Below are positions 18,142 through 26,885 of a stretch of DNA of 64,000 nt, one piece after another. Made by a program: the position numbers and the translations under genes. The notes under the pieces were generated by a model. The model was not told the DNA's origin, searched no databases, and saw only the letters and a list, made by a program, of their open reading frames with translations. Location: positions 186,001 to 250,000 of the forward strand of contig CAWJKM010000003.1 in NCBI GenBank assembly GCA_963843525.1, read 5' to 3'. This DNA comes from DATJPR01 sp963843525 (GTDB lineage Bacteria > Bacteroidota > Ignavibacteria > UBA10030 > UBA6906). Each line of letters begins with the position of its first letter. Position 1 is the stretch's first letter.

Positions 18142-18978
18142 GTGGGAAAGCTGTCCGAGCTTGCCGTGACCGACGACAAAAGCATTCAGGATGCGTTGAA
18201 GGCATCGGGAGAAATCCCGGGGCATATCGCCATTATCATGGATGGGAATGGACGGTGGGCAAAGCACCGGGGCCTTCCCCGTATCGCAGGGCACACGGAA
18301 GGGGTGGAGTCGGTCCGGGACATCGTTGAGGCGTGCGGCCAGCTCGGCGTGCACTATCTCACGCTCTACGCTTTTTCCACGGAAAATTGGAAACGCCCGA
18401 AGGAAGAGGTTTCGCTGCTGATGCGTCTCCTCCTCAAGGCTCTCCAGGACGAGACAGACCGTCTGCACACGAATAACGTCCGTATTCAGACCATTGGGGA
18501 TATCGACGCGCTGCCGGAGGAAGTCCGGCGGGAGCTCCTCGAGGACATTGAAAAAACGAGAAACAACACGGGGTTGACGCTGATCCTCGCGTTGAGCTAC
18601 AGCGGCCGGTGGGACCTCACCAGAGCGTTCCGGCGGCTGGCAGACGATGTCGCGGCGGGGAAGATGCGTCCGGCAGACATCACGGACTCGACGATTACCA
18701 CCTATCTTTCAACAACTGGAGTACCTGATCCCGATCTCTTGATACGAACCAGCGGAGAATTCCGCATCAGCAATTTCCTGCTTTGGCAGCTGGCGTACAC
18801 GGAAATCTTTATCACGCAAAAATACTGGCCGAGTTTCCGGAGAGACGAACTGTACGCTGCGATCAAGGACTACCGGAAACGCGAGCGGCGCTTCGGCATG
18901 GTCAGCGAACAACTTCACGCCCCGGCAAAAAGCGAAGGCGTGCTGAAACGGATAATCAAGAGCGTAACGGGACCTTAA
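18142..18978 (+). CDS. uppS: Isoprenyl (undecaprenyl) diphosphate synthase
   Basis: A 278-aa cis-prenyltransferase that makes the C55 lipid carrier for peptidoglycan and O-antigen. The catalytic segment IIMDGNGRWA has Asp34; FSTENWKRP and the C-terminal RTSGEFRISNFLLWQLAYTE are family signatures. The GTG start has GGGGAG about 11 nt upstream. First gene of the envelope operon; bamA begins 2 nt after its stop. Confidence 0.95.
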   Translation: MGKLSELAVTDDKSIQDALKASGEIPGHIAIIMDGNGRWAKHRGLPRIAGHTEGVESVRDIVEACGQLGVHYLTLYAFSTENWKRPKEEVSLLMRLLLKALQDETDRLHTNNVRIQTIGDIDALPEEVRRELLEDIEKTRNNTGLTLILALSYSGRWDLTRAFRRLADDVAAGKMRPADITDSTITTYLSTTGVPDPDLLIRTSGEFRISNFLLWQLAYTEIFITQKYWPSFRRDELYAAIKDYRKRERRFGMVSEQLHAPAKSEGVLKRIIKSVTGP

Positions 18979-18979
18979 C

Positions 18980-21358
18980 ATGAAAAAGCTTCTGCTCGTG
19001 CTGCTCGCTTCAGGGCTGGCACTGTGCACCCTTTCCAGAGCGGACGCGCAACGCACGCAACCTCAACAAGAAGTCCTCAAGATTCTCGGTATCTCCATCG
19101 AGGGGAACACTCTGGCCGACCCGGCGGCGATTATTGCCAATTCGGGTCTGAGGGTGAGCGACAACATCACCATCCCCGGAGATCAGGTCGGACAGGCCAT
19201 CCACAAGCTCTGGTCGCTCAAGATTTTTGATGACATCCAGGTCGGCATCGAACGCCGGGTTGGGGATGGTGTGTACCTGGTCATCAAAGTCCACGAGCTC
19301 CCGCGCTACGAGCGGATCGAATACTCCGGCCGCCACGAAGTCAGCGAAGACGACATCATGAAGAAGCTCAACCTGGTCCGGGGACAGGTGTTGCCCGCCG
19401 ATGAGCTGGTCTTCATCCGGAGGGAGATCCTCAAACTCTACGAAAAGGAGGGCTATCTCCTTGCCGACGTAAAGGTGACCACGGAGCCCTCTGACAGCAC
19501 GAAGAGCCGGGAAATCGTGATGGTCGACATCGACGAAGGCCCGGAGGTGCAGGTCGACAACATTTTTTTCAGCGGGAACCAGGCTTTCCCTGACGGCGAA
19601 CTTCGGGGGGCGATGGACAATACCTCGGAGAAACACTGGTGGAAGTTCTGGTCGTCTGCAAAATTCGACCGGAAAAAATATGACGAGGATAAGGACCTGA
19701 TTCTTCAATTCTACCGGAAGAACGGGTACCGGGATGCAGAAATCCTGGGCGATTCGATCTGGTATGCCGACAACAAGAAAGACATGAATATCCTGATCAA
19801 GGTGAGGGAGGGCGTCCAGTACTTCATCCGCAATATCACCTGGCAGGGCAACACGGTGTATTCGAGCAACATCCTGAACGAACGGCTGGGAGTGAGGCCG
19901 GGTGAGGTGTACAACGCGGAAAAGCTCGAGAAAAACCTGCGGGGCAATGATTCGCAGACCGATGTCGCCTCGCTGTACCTGGACAACGGCTACCTGCGTT
20001 TCAATCTCGAGCCGGTCGAAACCCGCGTCGGCTCGGACAGCGTCGACATCCAGGTCAACGTGTACGAGATGAATCAGTTCCGTATCGGCCACGTCGCCAT
20101 CAGGGGGAACACCAAGACGCAGGAAAAAGTCATCCGCCGGGAACTCTATACCAGGCCGGGGGATTACTTCAGCCGCGCCGCAATCATGCGAAGTCTCCGA
20201 CAACTGCAACAGCTGAATTACTTCAACCCCGAGAAACTCAAGCCGGATTATCAAATGGTCGACGACAAGACAGTCGACCTCGCCTATGACGTGGAAGAGA
20301 AGTCCAGCGACAATATCAACGCCTCCGTCGGGTACAGCGGCGCATTCGGTGTGACCGGAGCGCTTGGATTCACCATCAATAACTTCTCCCTCGCCAGCCC
20401 GCTCTCGGGAGGCGCCGGACAGATTCTGAATTTCCAGTGGGAATTCGGCGAGGCTTCGCGCTACCGGACGTTCAGTCTCGGATTTACGGAACCGTGGCTG
20501 TTCAATACCCCCACGCTTTTCGGGGTGAGCCTGTTCGATACGCGTCAGATTTACACATTCGATCTCGAAATGATGGGTGGATCGATCCGCGTCGGGCGCC
20601 GTTTCCGCTGGCCGGACGATTACTTCAGAGGAGACTGGATCCTCAGCGCCCAGAGGAACGACGTGCGCAACGGACTCGGGTATTATCCCGAGGGGATCAC
20701 CTCGCAGGTGAGCATCACGCAGATCATCTCCCGCAACAGCACCGACAATCCGATTTTTCCCACCGAGGGGTCCAACGTCTCGCTGTCGACCCAGCTCTCG
20801 GGGGGACCATTTCTTCCCGGGAACGTCGAATTCGTGAAGTGGGGTTTCCAGGCGGACTGGTATATTCCCGTGTTCAACAGCAGAAAATTCGCCCTGTACG
20901 TGAGTTCGATTTACGGTGCGATCACCCCGCTCGGAAGCGGCACCGGCAACATCTCGCCGATCGATTACTATTCAATGGGCGGAACCGGCCTGGGATATGT
21001 GAACACCACTCCGCTCCGCGGCTATGAAGACCAGTCGGTCGGCCCGGCGCTCGCGGGCAGCTCCATCGTCGCGGGACGGGCGATGACGAAACAGACTATG
21101 GAGCTCCGTTTTGCGGTATCCATCAATCCCATTCCGATTTATATCCTGGGATTCGCGGAGGGCGGAAATGTCTTTGAATCTCCCGCAACAGCGAATTTCT
21201 TCAATCTGAAACGCTCGGCCGGTTTGGGTGCGCGGGTGCAGATCAACCCCATCGGCCTTATCGGGTTCGACGAAGGGTACGGATTCGACGATGTTTCTCC
21301 CAGGGATGGGAAACCGGACGGTTGGCATTTCCACTTTGTCTTCGGTCGCGGATTCTAG
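18980..21358 (+). CDS. bamA: Outer-membrane assembly factor BamA (Omp85)
   Basis: A 792-aa outer-membrane protein. A signal peptide (MKKLLLVLLASGLAL) is followed by five POTRA-like repeats to about residue 430 (e.g. ISIEGNTLAD, FSGNQAFPDGELRG, VAIRGNTKTQEKVIRREL), then a 16-strand barrel ending with aromatic GWHFHFVFGRGF. It folds and inserts beta-barrel proteins and binds periplasmic chaperones. The downstream skp-like genes and lpx genes give the common envelope-biogenesis order. Confidence 0.95.
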   Translation: MKKLLLVLLASGLALCTLSRADAQRTQPQQEVLKILGISIEGNTLADPAAIIANSGLRVSDNITIPGDQVGQAIHKLWSLKIFDDIQVGIERRVGDGVYLVIKVHELPRYERIEYSGRHEVSEDDIMKKLNLVRGQVLPADELVFIRREILKLYEKEGYLLADVKVTTEPSDSTKSREIVMVDIDEGPEVQVDNIFFSGNQAFPDGELRGAMDNTSEKHWWKFWSSAKFDRKKYDEDKDLILQFYRKNGYRDAEILGDSIWYADNKKDMNILIKVREGVQYFIRNITWQGNTVYSSNILNERLGVRPGEVYNAEKLEKNLRGNDSQTDVASLYLDNGYLRFNLEPVETRVGSDSVDIQVNVYEMNQFRIGHVAIRGNTKTQEKVIRRELYTRPGDYFSRAAIMRSLRQLQQLNYFNPEKLKPDYQMVDDKTVDLAYDVEEKSSDNINASVGYSGAFGVTGALGFTINNFSLASPLSGGAGQILNFQWEFGEASRYRTFSLGFTEPWLFNTPTLFGVSLFDTRQIYTFDLEMMGGSIRVGRRFRWPDDYFRGDWILSAQRNDVRNGLGYYPEGITSQVSITQIISRNSTDNPIFPTEGSNVSLSTQLSGGPFLPGNVEFVKWGFQADWYIPVFNSRKFALYVSSIYGAITPLGSGTGNISPIDYYSMGGTGLGYVNTTPLRGYEDQSVGPALAGSSIVAGRAMTKQTMELRFAVSINPIPIYILGFAEGGNVFESPATANFFNLKRSAGLGARVQINPIGLIGFDEGYGFDDVSPRDGKPDGWHFHFVFGRGF

Positions 21359-21405
21359 ACAAGAAACTTCCCTTCAAATATCCATTTATTCTATTCGAGG
21401 TCATC

Positions 21406-21921
21406 GTGAAGAACACCTTCCTTTCATTGATAGTATTGACACTCGCCGGCGCAATGGCTTTTGGCCAGACTCAGAAGATCGCCTATGTGAACTCGTCGAA
21501 GATCCTTGACGAGCTTCCGGAGGCGCGCGATGCGGCAAAGAGACTTGAGACGTATGCGAAACCCATCCAGGATTCCCTCCAGATGATGCAGAAGGAAATT
21601 CAGGACAAGTATGACGATTACCAGAAGAAGCAGGCGATCATGACCGAAGCGTCGAAGGCTTCTGCACAGCAGGAAATTCAGGAACTTCAGCAGAGGGCCC
21701 GCGACTACGCGCAGGGGAAGGATCAGGAACTTGCGCGTCAACGCGAGAAGGTGTTCACCCCGGTGAAGGATAAGATCCTGAAAGCCATCGAGAAAATCGC
21801 CAAAGCGGAGAGGTACAGTTTTGTCCTGGATCAGAATGATCAGGTCAACATCGTTCTGTATGCAGATCCGAAAGATGATTTAACAAACCGCGTTCTTGAC
21901 AATCTCAAGCGCGGAAAGTAA
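21406..21921 (+). CDS. Skp/OmpH-family periplasmic chaperone (first copy)
   Basis: A 171-aa OmpH-family protein: signal peptide (LSLIVLTLAGAMAFGQ), conserved IAYVNSSKILDELPEA, a long charged coiled coil (about 45-115) forming the tentacles, then the closing strand YSFVLDQNDQVNIVLYAD. It holds unfolded outer-membrane proteins for BamA. The GTG start is preferred because GAGG lies 5 nt upstream and it begins exactly at the signal peptide; the ATG further upstream overlaps bamA. Confidence 0.88.
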   Translation: MKNTFLSLIVLTLAGAMAFGQTQKIAYVNSSKILDELPEARDAAKRLETYAKPIQDSLQMMQKEIQDKYDDYQKKQAIMTEASKASAQQEIQELQQRARDYAQGKDQELARQREKVFTPVKDKILKAIEKIAKAERYSFVLDQNDQVNIVLYADPKDDLTNRVLDNLKRGK

Positions 21922-22002
21922 GATGAACCGGAAGTGACGGGGGGCAATCGTGGCCATTCGTGTCCGCGCGCCCGCAGGTCTGTCGCTCCATTGGAGAATG
22001 CA

Positions 22003-22524
22003 ATGAAACGCTTAGCCGTAGTGGTCATGCTGTTCTTGCCGGCTTTGTACTCGAGTACCGCGCAATCGAAGATCGGATATATCAATTCCGAATCGATCAT
22101 GAAAACGCTCCCCGAAGCCATCGACGCGCAGAAGACGCTCGACGGTCTCGTCTCGCAGTGGGAGTCGGAATTGCAGAAGATGCAGGCTGATTGGAAGAAA
22201 AAATATGATGAGTACGACAAAAAAAAGCTGATCCTTACGGACCAGGCGAGGGCTGATCAGGAGAAGGATCTGCGCAATCTTGATCAGTCGATTCAGGACT
22301 ACCGCAATAAGAAGTTCGGTCAGAACGGCGAACTCTTTCAAAAGCAAAACGATATCATGAAGCCGATTCAGAACAAGATTTTCCAGGTTCTTGAGGATAT
22401 CGCGAAAGAGGACGGGTACGACTACATCTTCGACAAGAGCGGACAGATCCTTCTGGTGTATGCAAATGAAAAGAACGACCTGACTCCGAAAGTTATTCAG
22501 CGGATGCAGGCATTCGGGAAATAG
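22003..22524 (+). CDS. Skp/OmpH-family periplasmic chaperone (second copy)
   Basis: A 173-aa paralogue of the preceding gene: signal peptide (VVVMLFLPALYSSTAQ), KIGYINSESIMKTLPEA, a lysine-rich coiled coil and DYIFDKSGQILLVYANEKNDLT. ATG at 22003 has GGAG about 7 nt upstream. The two copies have clearly diverged in the coiled coil, so the duplication is not recent. Confidence 0.88.
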   Translation: MKRLAVVVMLFLPALYSSTAQSKIGYINSESIMKTLPEAIDAQKTLDGLVSQWESELQKMQADWKKKYDEYDKKKLILTDQARADQEKDLRNLDQSIQDYRNKKFGQNGELFQKQNDIMKPIQNKIFQVLEDIAKEDGYDYIFDKSGQILLVYANEKNDLTPKVIQRMQAFGK

Positions 22525-22553
22525 GTGTTCGGGATGGAGCCAGAGCACACAGC

Positions 22554-23639
22554 GTGAAACTGCACGACATCGCCGGGCTGTTGAAGGCTGAACTTCTCGG
22601 GAACGGGGAGCGGGAAATCTCGAGAGTTGCCAAGATCGAAGAGGCCGGAGACGGCGATCTCACGTTCCTGGCCAATCCAAAATATGCCCGGTATCTTTCA
22701 GAAACACGGGCTACCGCGGTCATCGTGGGAAAGTCTGTCGTGCTTCCGGAGGGACGAACCGCGGACGATCTGGCCCTGCTGCGCGTGTCTGACCCCTACG
22801 CTGCGTTCGTGCATGCCGTGGCGGCTTTTCACCCCCCCACGCCACCGGTCCCACCGGGCATCCATGGTTCCGCGGTGATCGACCCCACCGCCCGGCTTGG
22901 TGATGGAGTGCGAATATCCCCCTGCGTCGTCATCGGGCCCCGCTGTGAGATCGGGTCCCGGACCATGATCGGGCCCGGAGCAGTTCTCGGCGAAGGCGTA
23001 TCCGTTGGCCAGGATTGCATTATCTATGCAAACGTGACGATTCGCGAACACTGCGTGCTCGGCAACAGGGTCATCCTTCAACCGGGAACGGTGATCGGAG
23101 GCGACGGATTCGGATTCGCTCCCCAGGCCGACGGGTCCTATGAAAAAATTCCGCAGATCGGCATCGTTGTCCTCGAAGACGACGTCGAAATCGGCGCGAA
23201 CACCACCATCGACCGGGCAACGCTCGGAGAAACGCGGGTCAAACGGGGAACGAAGCTCGACAATCTCATCCAGGTGGCGCACAACGTCGTGATCGGGGAG
23301 AATACCGTGAGCGCGGCACAGGCAGGGATTTCCGGGAGCACGAAAATCGGCAAAAACGTCATGATCGGGGGACAGGTCGGATTCACCGGGCACCTCGAGA
23401 TCGCTGACGGGACAAAGGTGGGGGCACAATCAGGCATTCATCGCTCGGTTCAGACCCCGAACACGGTCATTTTTGGGACTCCCGCCATGCCCCAGCGGGA
23501 GGCGTTCCGCGTCCAGGGGGCGATCACCCAGCTGCCCGACCTTCTGCGAACGGTCCGTACTCTCCAGAACGACCTTGATGAGTTGAAGCGCCGCCTCGAA
23601 AACGAGGCATCCCGGGGAAACACGGGGCAGAAGCCTTAA
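22554..23639 (+). CDS. lpxD: UDP-3-O-acylglucosamine N-acyltransferase
   Basis: A 361-aa enzyme of lipid A synthesis that adds the second acyl chain to UDP-3-O-acylglucosamine. The N-terminal uridine-binding domain (LLKAELLGNGEREISRVAKIEEA, FLANPKYARYL) precedes a left-handed beta helix of hexapeptide repeats (about 110-320) containing the catalytic His in QVAHNVVIGE, and a C-terminal helix. GTG start. It sits in the order lpxD-lpxC/fabZ-lpxA. Confidence 0.95.
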   Translation: MKLHDIAGLLKAELLGNGEREISRVAKIEEAGDGDLTFLANPKYARYLSETRATAVIVGKSVVLPEGRTADDLALLRVSDPYAAFVHAVAAFHPPTPPVPPGIHGSAVIDPTARLGDGVRISPCVVIGPRCEIGSRTMIGPGAVLGEGVSVGQDCIIYANVTIREHCVLGNRVILQPGTVIGGDGFGFAPQADGSYEKIPQIGIVVLEDDVEIGANTTIDRATLGETRVKRGTKLDNLIQVAHNVVIGENTVSAAQAGISGSTKIGKNVMIGGQVGFTGHLEIADGTKVGAQSGIHRSVQTPNTVIFGTPAMPQREAFRVQGAITQLPDLLRTVRTLQNDLDELKRRLENEASRGNTGQKP

Positions 23640-23679
23640 ACGACTTTCTTTCGACACTCTCACTTCTTTCATCTTCCGC

Positions 23680-25098
23680 ATGCTCGTCCAACAACGCACG
23701 ATCAAGCAATCCGTATCCATGACCGGAGTCGGACTGCACACGGGCAACTCCTGCACGATGACGTTCAAGCCCGCACCCGAGAATTATGGCGTCCGGTGGC
23801 GCAGGATCGATCTCGCAGGCGAACCAGAGGTTCCGGCCGATGTCGACCACGTCGTGGATATCTCCCGCGGAACAACGATCGAACTGGGAGCCGCCCGCGT
23901 GCACACCGTGGAGCATGTCATGGCTGCACTCGTGGGGCTGCAGATCGACAATATTCTCATCGAGCTTGACAACAGCGAGCCACCGGTGGGAGACGGAAGT
24001 GCGAAGCCGTATGTGGAGTGCCTGCTTCAGGCCGACTTTGAGATTCAGGATGCGCCGAAGGATTATCTCATCATCGACCAGACGGTCCACTATCACAACG
24101 AAGAGAAGAAGGTGGACATCGTCGCTCTCCCCACCGACGATTACCGGATCACCGTCATGGTGGACTACAACAATCCGGCCCTGGGGAGCCAGCACACCGG
24201 CCTGTTCGATCTCGAAAAGGAGTTCATAACGGAATTCGCCCCGTGCCGGACATTCTGTTTCCTCCATGAAGTGGAAATGCTTCACAGCGCGGGCCTGATC
24301 CGGGGTGGGAATCTCAATAACGCCATCGTCATCGTCGACCGCGATCTCGGAGAATCAGAACTGAAGCGGATCGGTGACAAACTGGGGATCGGCTCCTCCG
24401 TCATCCTCGGCTCAAACGGGGTGATCAACAACCGCACTCTGCATTTTCCGAATGAACCCGCCCGACACAAACTCCTTGACGTCATGGGTGATCTGGCCCT
24501 CATCGGCGTGCCGCTGAAGGCGCAAATTCTGGCAGCGCGCCCCGGCCATGCGAGCAATATCGAATTTGCAAGAAAAATCCGCCGTCTGTACGAACAGAAA
24601 AAGCTCGTGAGGAAGTACCAGCATGAGCGAAAGGCCGGCGTTGTCTTTGATATCAATGCGATCAAGCGTATTCTCCCGCACCGCTATCCCTTCCTCCTGA
24701 TCGATAGGATCGTCGAATTCAAAATGGACGAAACCATTGTCGGGGTGAAAAATGTTACCGCCAACGAACCGTTCTTCGAGGGACATTTCCCCGGACAACC
24801 GGTCATGCCGGGCGTGCTCATTCTCGAGGCGATGGCGCAAACGGGCGGGATCATGCTGTTGAACGGCATCGAGAACCCGGAAGGGAAGCTCGTGTATTTC
24901 ATGGCGATCAACAACGCAAAATTCAGAAAGCCCGTGACTCCAGGGGACCAGCTGGTCTTCGAAATGAAAATGAAGCAGCGCAAGAGCAAGATTTGCACCA
25001 TGTCGGGGAAGGCATTTGTGGATGGAATCCTGGTGGCAGAAGCCGATATGATGGCATCGATTATCGAGAGAGAGCAGACGGTGGACAGTAGACTGTAG
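23680..25098 (+). CDS. lpxC/fabZ: Bifunctional LpxC deacetylase / FabZ dehydratase
   Basis: A 472-aa fusion. Residues 1 to ~300 are LpxC, the zinc-dependent UDP-3-O-acyl-GlcNAc deacetylase that commits to lipid A (HTVEH with His79, HKLLDVMGD with His263 and Asp267). Residues ~322-465 are FabZ, 3-hydroxyacyl-ACP dehydratase (ILPHRYPFLLIDR, EGHFPGQPVMPGVLILEAM with His369 and Glu383). The fusion is known from the Bacteroidota/Chlorobiota group and links lipid A and fatty-acid synthesis in one chain. The last codons (TVDSRL and the TAG) lie inside the heptamer array that starts here, so the natural tail has been replaced or extended. Confidence 0.96.
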   Translation: MLVQQRTIKQSVSMTGVGLHTGNSCTMTFKPAPENYGVRWRRIDLAGEPEVPADVDHVVDISRGTTIELGAARVHTVEHVMAALVGLQIDNILIELDNSEPPVGDGSAKPYVECLLQADFEIQDAPKDYLIIDQTVHYHNEEKKVDIVALPTDDYRITVMVDYNNPALGSQHTGLFDLEKEFITEFAPCRTFCFLHEVEMLHSAGLIRGGNLNNAIVIVDRDLGESELKRIGDKLGIGSSVILGSNGVINNRTLHFPNEPARHKLLDVMGDLALIGVPLKAQILAARPGHASNIEFARKIRRLYEQKKLVRKYQHERKAGVVFDINAIKRILPHRYPFLLIDRIVEFKMDETIVGVKNVTANEPFFEGHFPGQPVMPGVLILEAMAQTGGIMLLNGIENPEGKLVYFMAINNAKFRKPVTPGDQLVFEMKMKQRKSKICTMSGKAFVDGILVAEADMMASIIEREQTVDSRL

Positions 25099-25206
25099 AC
25101 AGTAGACAGTAGACAGTGAACAGTAGACAGTGAACAGTGGGCAGGGGACAGGACAGTAGACAGTAGACAGTAAACAGTAAACAGTAAACAGTAAACAGTT
25201 GACCGT
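25081..25206. repeat. ACAGTAG-type heptamer array
   Basis: About 17 units of 7 nt: ACAGTAG, ACAGTGA, ACAGTGG and, at the right end, four ACAGTAA, with one irregular stretch at 25136-25152. It covers the lpxC/fabZ stop and most of the spacer before lpxA. The stop codon is the TAG of the second unit. Confidence 0.9.
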
Positions 25207-25262
25207 TGAGAGCGTGATGGTTGAGAAGCGTGGCGGGACGCTCATACCCATATCGACCGAAT

Positions 25263-26060
25263 ATGACATCAATCGATCCAAGAGCAAATGTCAGTCCAAA
25301 AGCAGAGCTTGCCGCCGGAGTGACCGTCGGGCCATTTACCACCATCGAAGCAGGCGCCGTTGTCGGGGAGAATACTTCAATCGCCGCAAATGCGCTCATC
25401 GCCCGCGGGGCGCGCATCGGGAAACAGTGCAAAATTCACCACGGGGCGGTGGTGGGGCACATCCCGCAGGACCTCAAGTACAATGACGAACCTACGACGT
25501 GCGAAATCGGCGACCGGACGGAGATCCGCGAGTACGCCGTGCTGCACAGGGGAACGGGAGACACGGGCAGGACGATCATTGGAAGTGACAACTATTTCAT
25601 GGCGTACACGCATGTTGCCCATGATTGCGTCCTGGGCAATCATATCATCATGTCGAATGCCTCCATGCTCGCAGGTCATATTACCGTGGAAGATTGGGTC
25701 ATCATCGGCGGCATTACTCCCGTGCACCAGTTCGTCAATATCGGTCGCCACGCGATGATCGGCGGGGGATTGCGTGTCCCGAAAGATGTGCCTCCGTTCA
25801 TACTTGCCGGGGGGGCCCCGCTGTGCTTCGAAGGACTCAATTCCATCGGGCTGCGCCGTCGGGGGTTTTCGCCGGAGGCAATCCGGGCGCTCGACGAGAC
25901 GTACACGCTCATCTACCGATCCCGGCTCAATGTCTCCCAGGCACTCGCGCGCATTCGTGAATCGGAGAGTCTCGTGCAATATAAGGAGGTGCGGCAAGTG
26001 ATCGAGTTCATTGCCGCCAGCAAGCGCGGGGTAATCGGCGCTCCGCGGTCGAGGGGATAG
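25263..26060 (+). CDS. lpxA: UDP-GlcNAc acyltransferase
   Basis: A 265-aa enzyme for the first step of lipid A synthesis. Hexapeptide repeats build the left-handed helix; the catalytic His is in YTHVAHDCVLGN, and GLNSIGLRRRGF begins the C-terminal helical part. ATG at 25263 gives the family length; the frame stays open upstream through a TTG at 25221. No good ribosome site is visible, and the heptamer array lies just upstream, so translation may depend on the upstream gene. Confidence 0.95.
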   Translation: MTSIDPRANVSPKAELAAGVTVGPFTTIEAGAVVGENTSIAANALIARGARIGKQCKIHHGAVVGHIPQDLKYNDEPTTCEIGDRTEIREYAVLHRGTGDTGRTIIGSDNYFMAYTHVAHDCVLGNHIIMSNASMLAGHITVEDWVIIGGITPVHQFVNIGRHAMIGGGLRVPKDVPPFILAGGAPLCFEGLNSIGLRRRGFSPEAIRALDETYTLIYRSRLNVSQALARIRESESLVQYKEVRQVIEFIAASKRGVIGAPRSRG

Positions 26061-26096
26061 TCCCCATCCGAATGCCGTTATCCATCGCGGTGCATC

Positions 26097-26885
26097 ATGG
26101 CTTCGCGCGTGTGGAATCTGTTCGAGTATGAAGTTCGAACCGGCGCCATGAATATGGCGCTGGATGAGAAAATTGCGTCGGCGATGCAGGACGCTGTTGA
26201 CGCGTCTCCCGTCCTCCGTCTCTACGGCTGGTCGCCGTGGGCTATTTCGCTCGGTCATCATCAGAGAGAGAGTGACATTAACCTCGAGCGATGCCGGGAA
26301 GATGGCATTGACGTTGTCCGGAGGCCGACGGGGGGGCGTGCCATTCTGCATGCGGAAGAGCTCACCTACAGCGTGATCATGCCGGCGGGCCGGCGAAGCG
26401 TGCTGGATGTTTACAACGATATCAGTCGCGCACTCGTGAAGGGACTCTCGCTTTTTGGTGCGGGGGTCTCGCTGCAGAAGTCACAGCCCGATTTCCGGGC
26501 CGAATACCGTAAGACCGCCTCCATCCCCTGCTTTGCCAGTTCCGCGCGCTACGAGATTGAATGGGAGGGGAAAAAACTCGTTGGCAGCGCCCAGCGACGT
26601 TTCAGCGGCGGTGAGCGCGACATTGTCCTTCAACACGGCTCCATCCTCTGTGGTCCGGCCCACCTGCAACTTCCCGGCTATCTTCGCGTTGATGATCCCG
26701 CGGCAGGAGCGGAAGTCGCACGCATTCTGCGGGATCATACCACCGACCTCTCCACGCTGCTCAATCGGAAGATCGACGTCCGGGCGCTGGCGGCCTGCAT
26801 CCGCGCCGGATTCGAAGCCGAGTGGGATGTCTCCTTTCAATCGGATACGTCATTGATCAACGACCTACGGCCTGCCCATGTCTGA
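26097..26885 (+). CDS. Octanoyltransferase / lipoate-protein ligase family protein (LipM-like)
   Basis: A 262-aa member of the BPL/LplA/LipB fold. It moves octanoyl or lipoyl groups onto carrier domains such as GcvH or E2 subunits. RRPTGGRAILHAEELTYSV (75-93) is the substrate-site signature, and GKKLVGSAQ carries the conserved Lys. Cys145 in SIPCFASS lies where the nucleophile of Bacillus LipM (Cys150) is found, which favours an octanoyltransferase over an ATP-using ligase. The end overlaps panB by 8 nt. Confidence 0.8.
   Translation: MASRVWNLFEYEVRTGAMNMALDEKIASAMQDAVDASPVLRLYGWSPWAISLGHHQRESDINLERCREDGIDVVRRPTGGRAILHAEELTYSVIMPAGRRSVLDVYNDISRALVKGLSLFGAGVSLQKSQPDFRAEYRKTASIPCFASSARYEIEWEGKKLVGSAQRRFSGGERDIVLQHGSILCGPAHLQLPGYLRVDDPAAGAEVARILRDHTTDLSTLLNRKIDVRALAACIRAGFEAEWDVSFQSDTSLINDLRPAHV

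Noticed and set aside
19010..20254. Long open frame antisense to bamA
   Set aside because: Complementary to a certain gene; the residue pattern follows from GC-rich codon use on the other strand.
25081..25206. CRISPR-like array
   Set aside because: Units are 7 nt with no spacers of constant length, and no cas genes are present.
24412..25287. Open frame on the - strand reading repeated STVYCLL
   Set aside because: It arises from the reverse strand of the heptamer array, which by its sequence has no stops in any frame.
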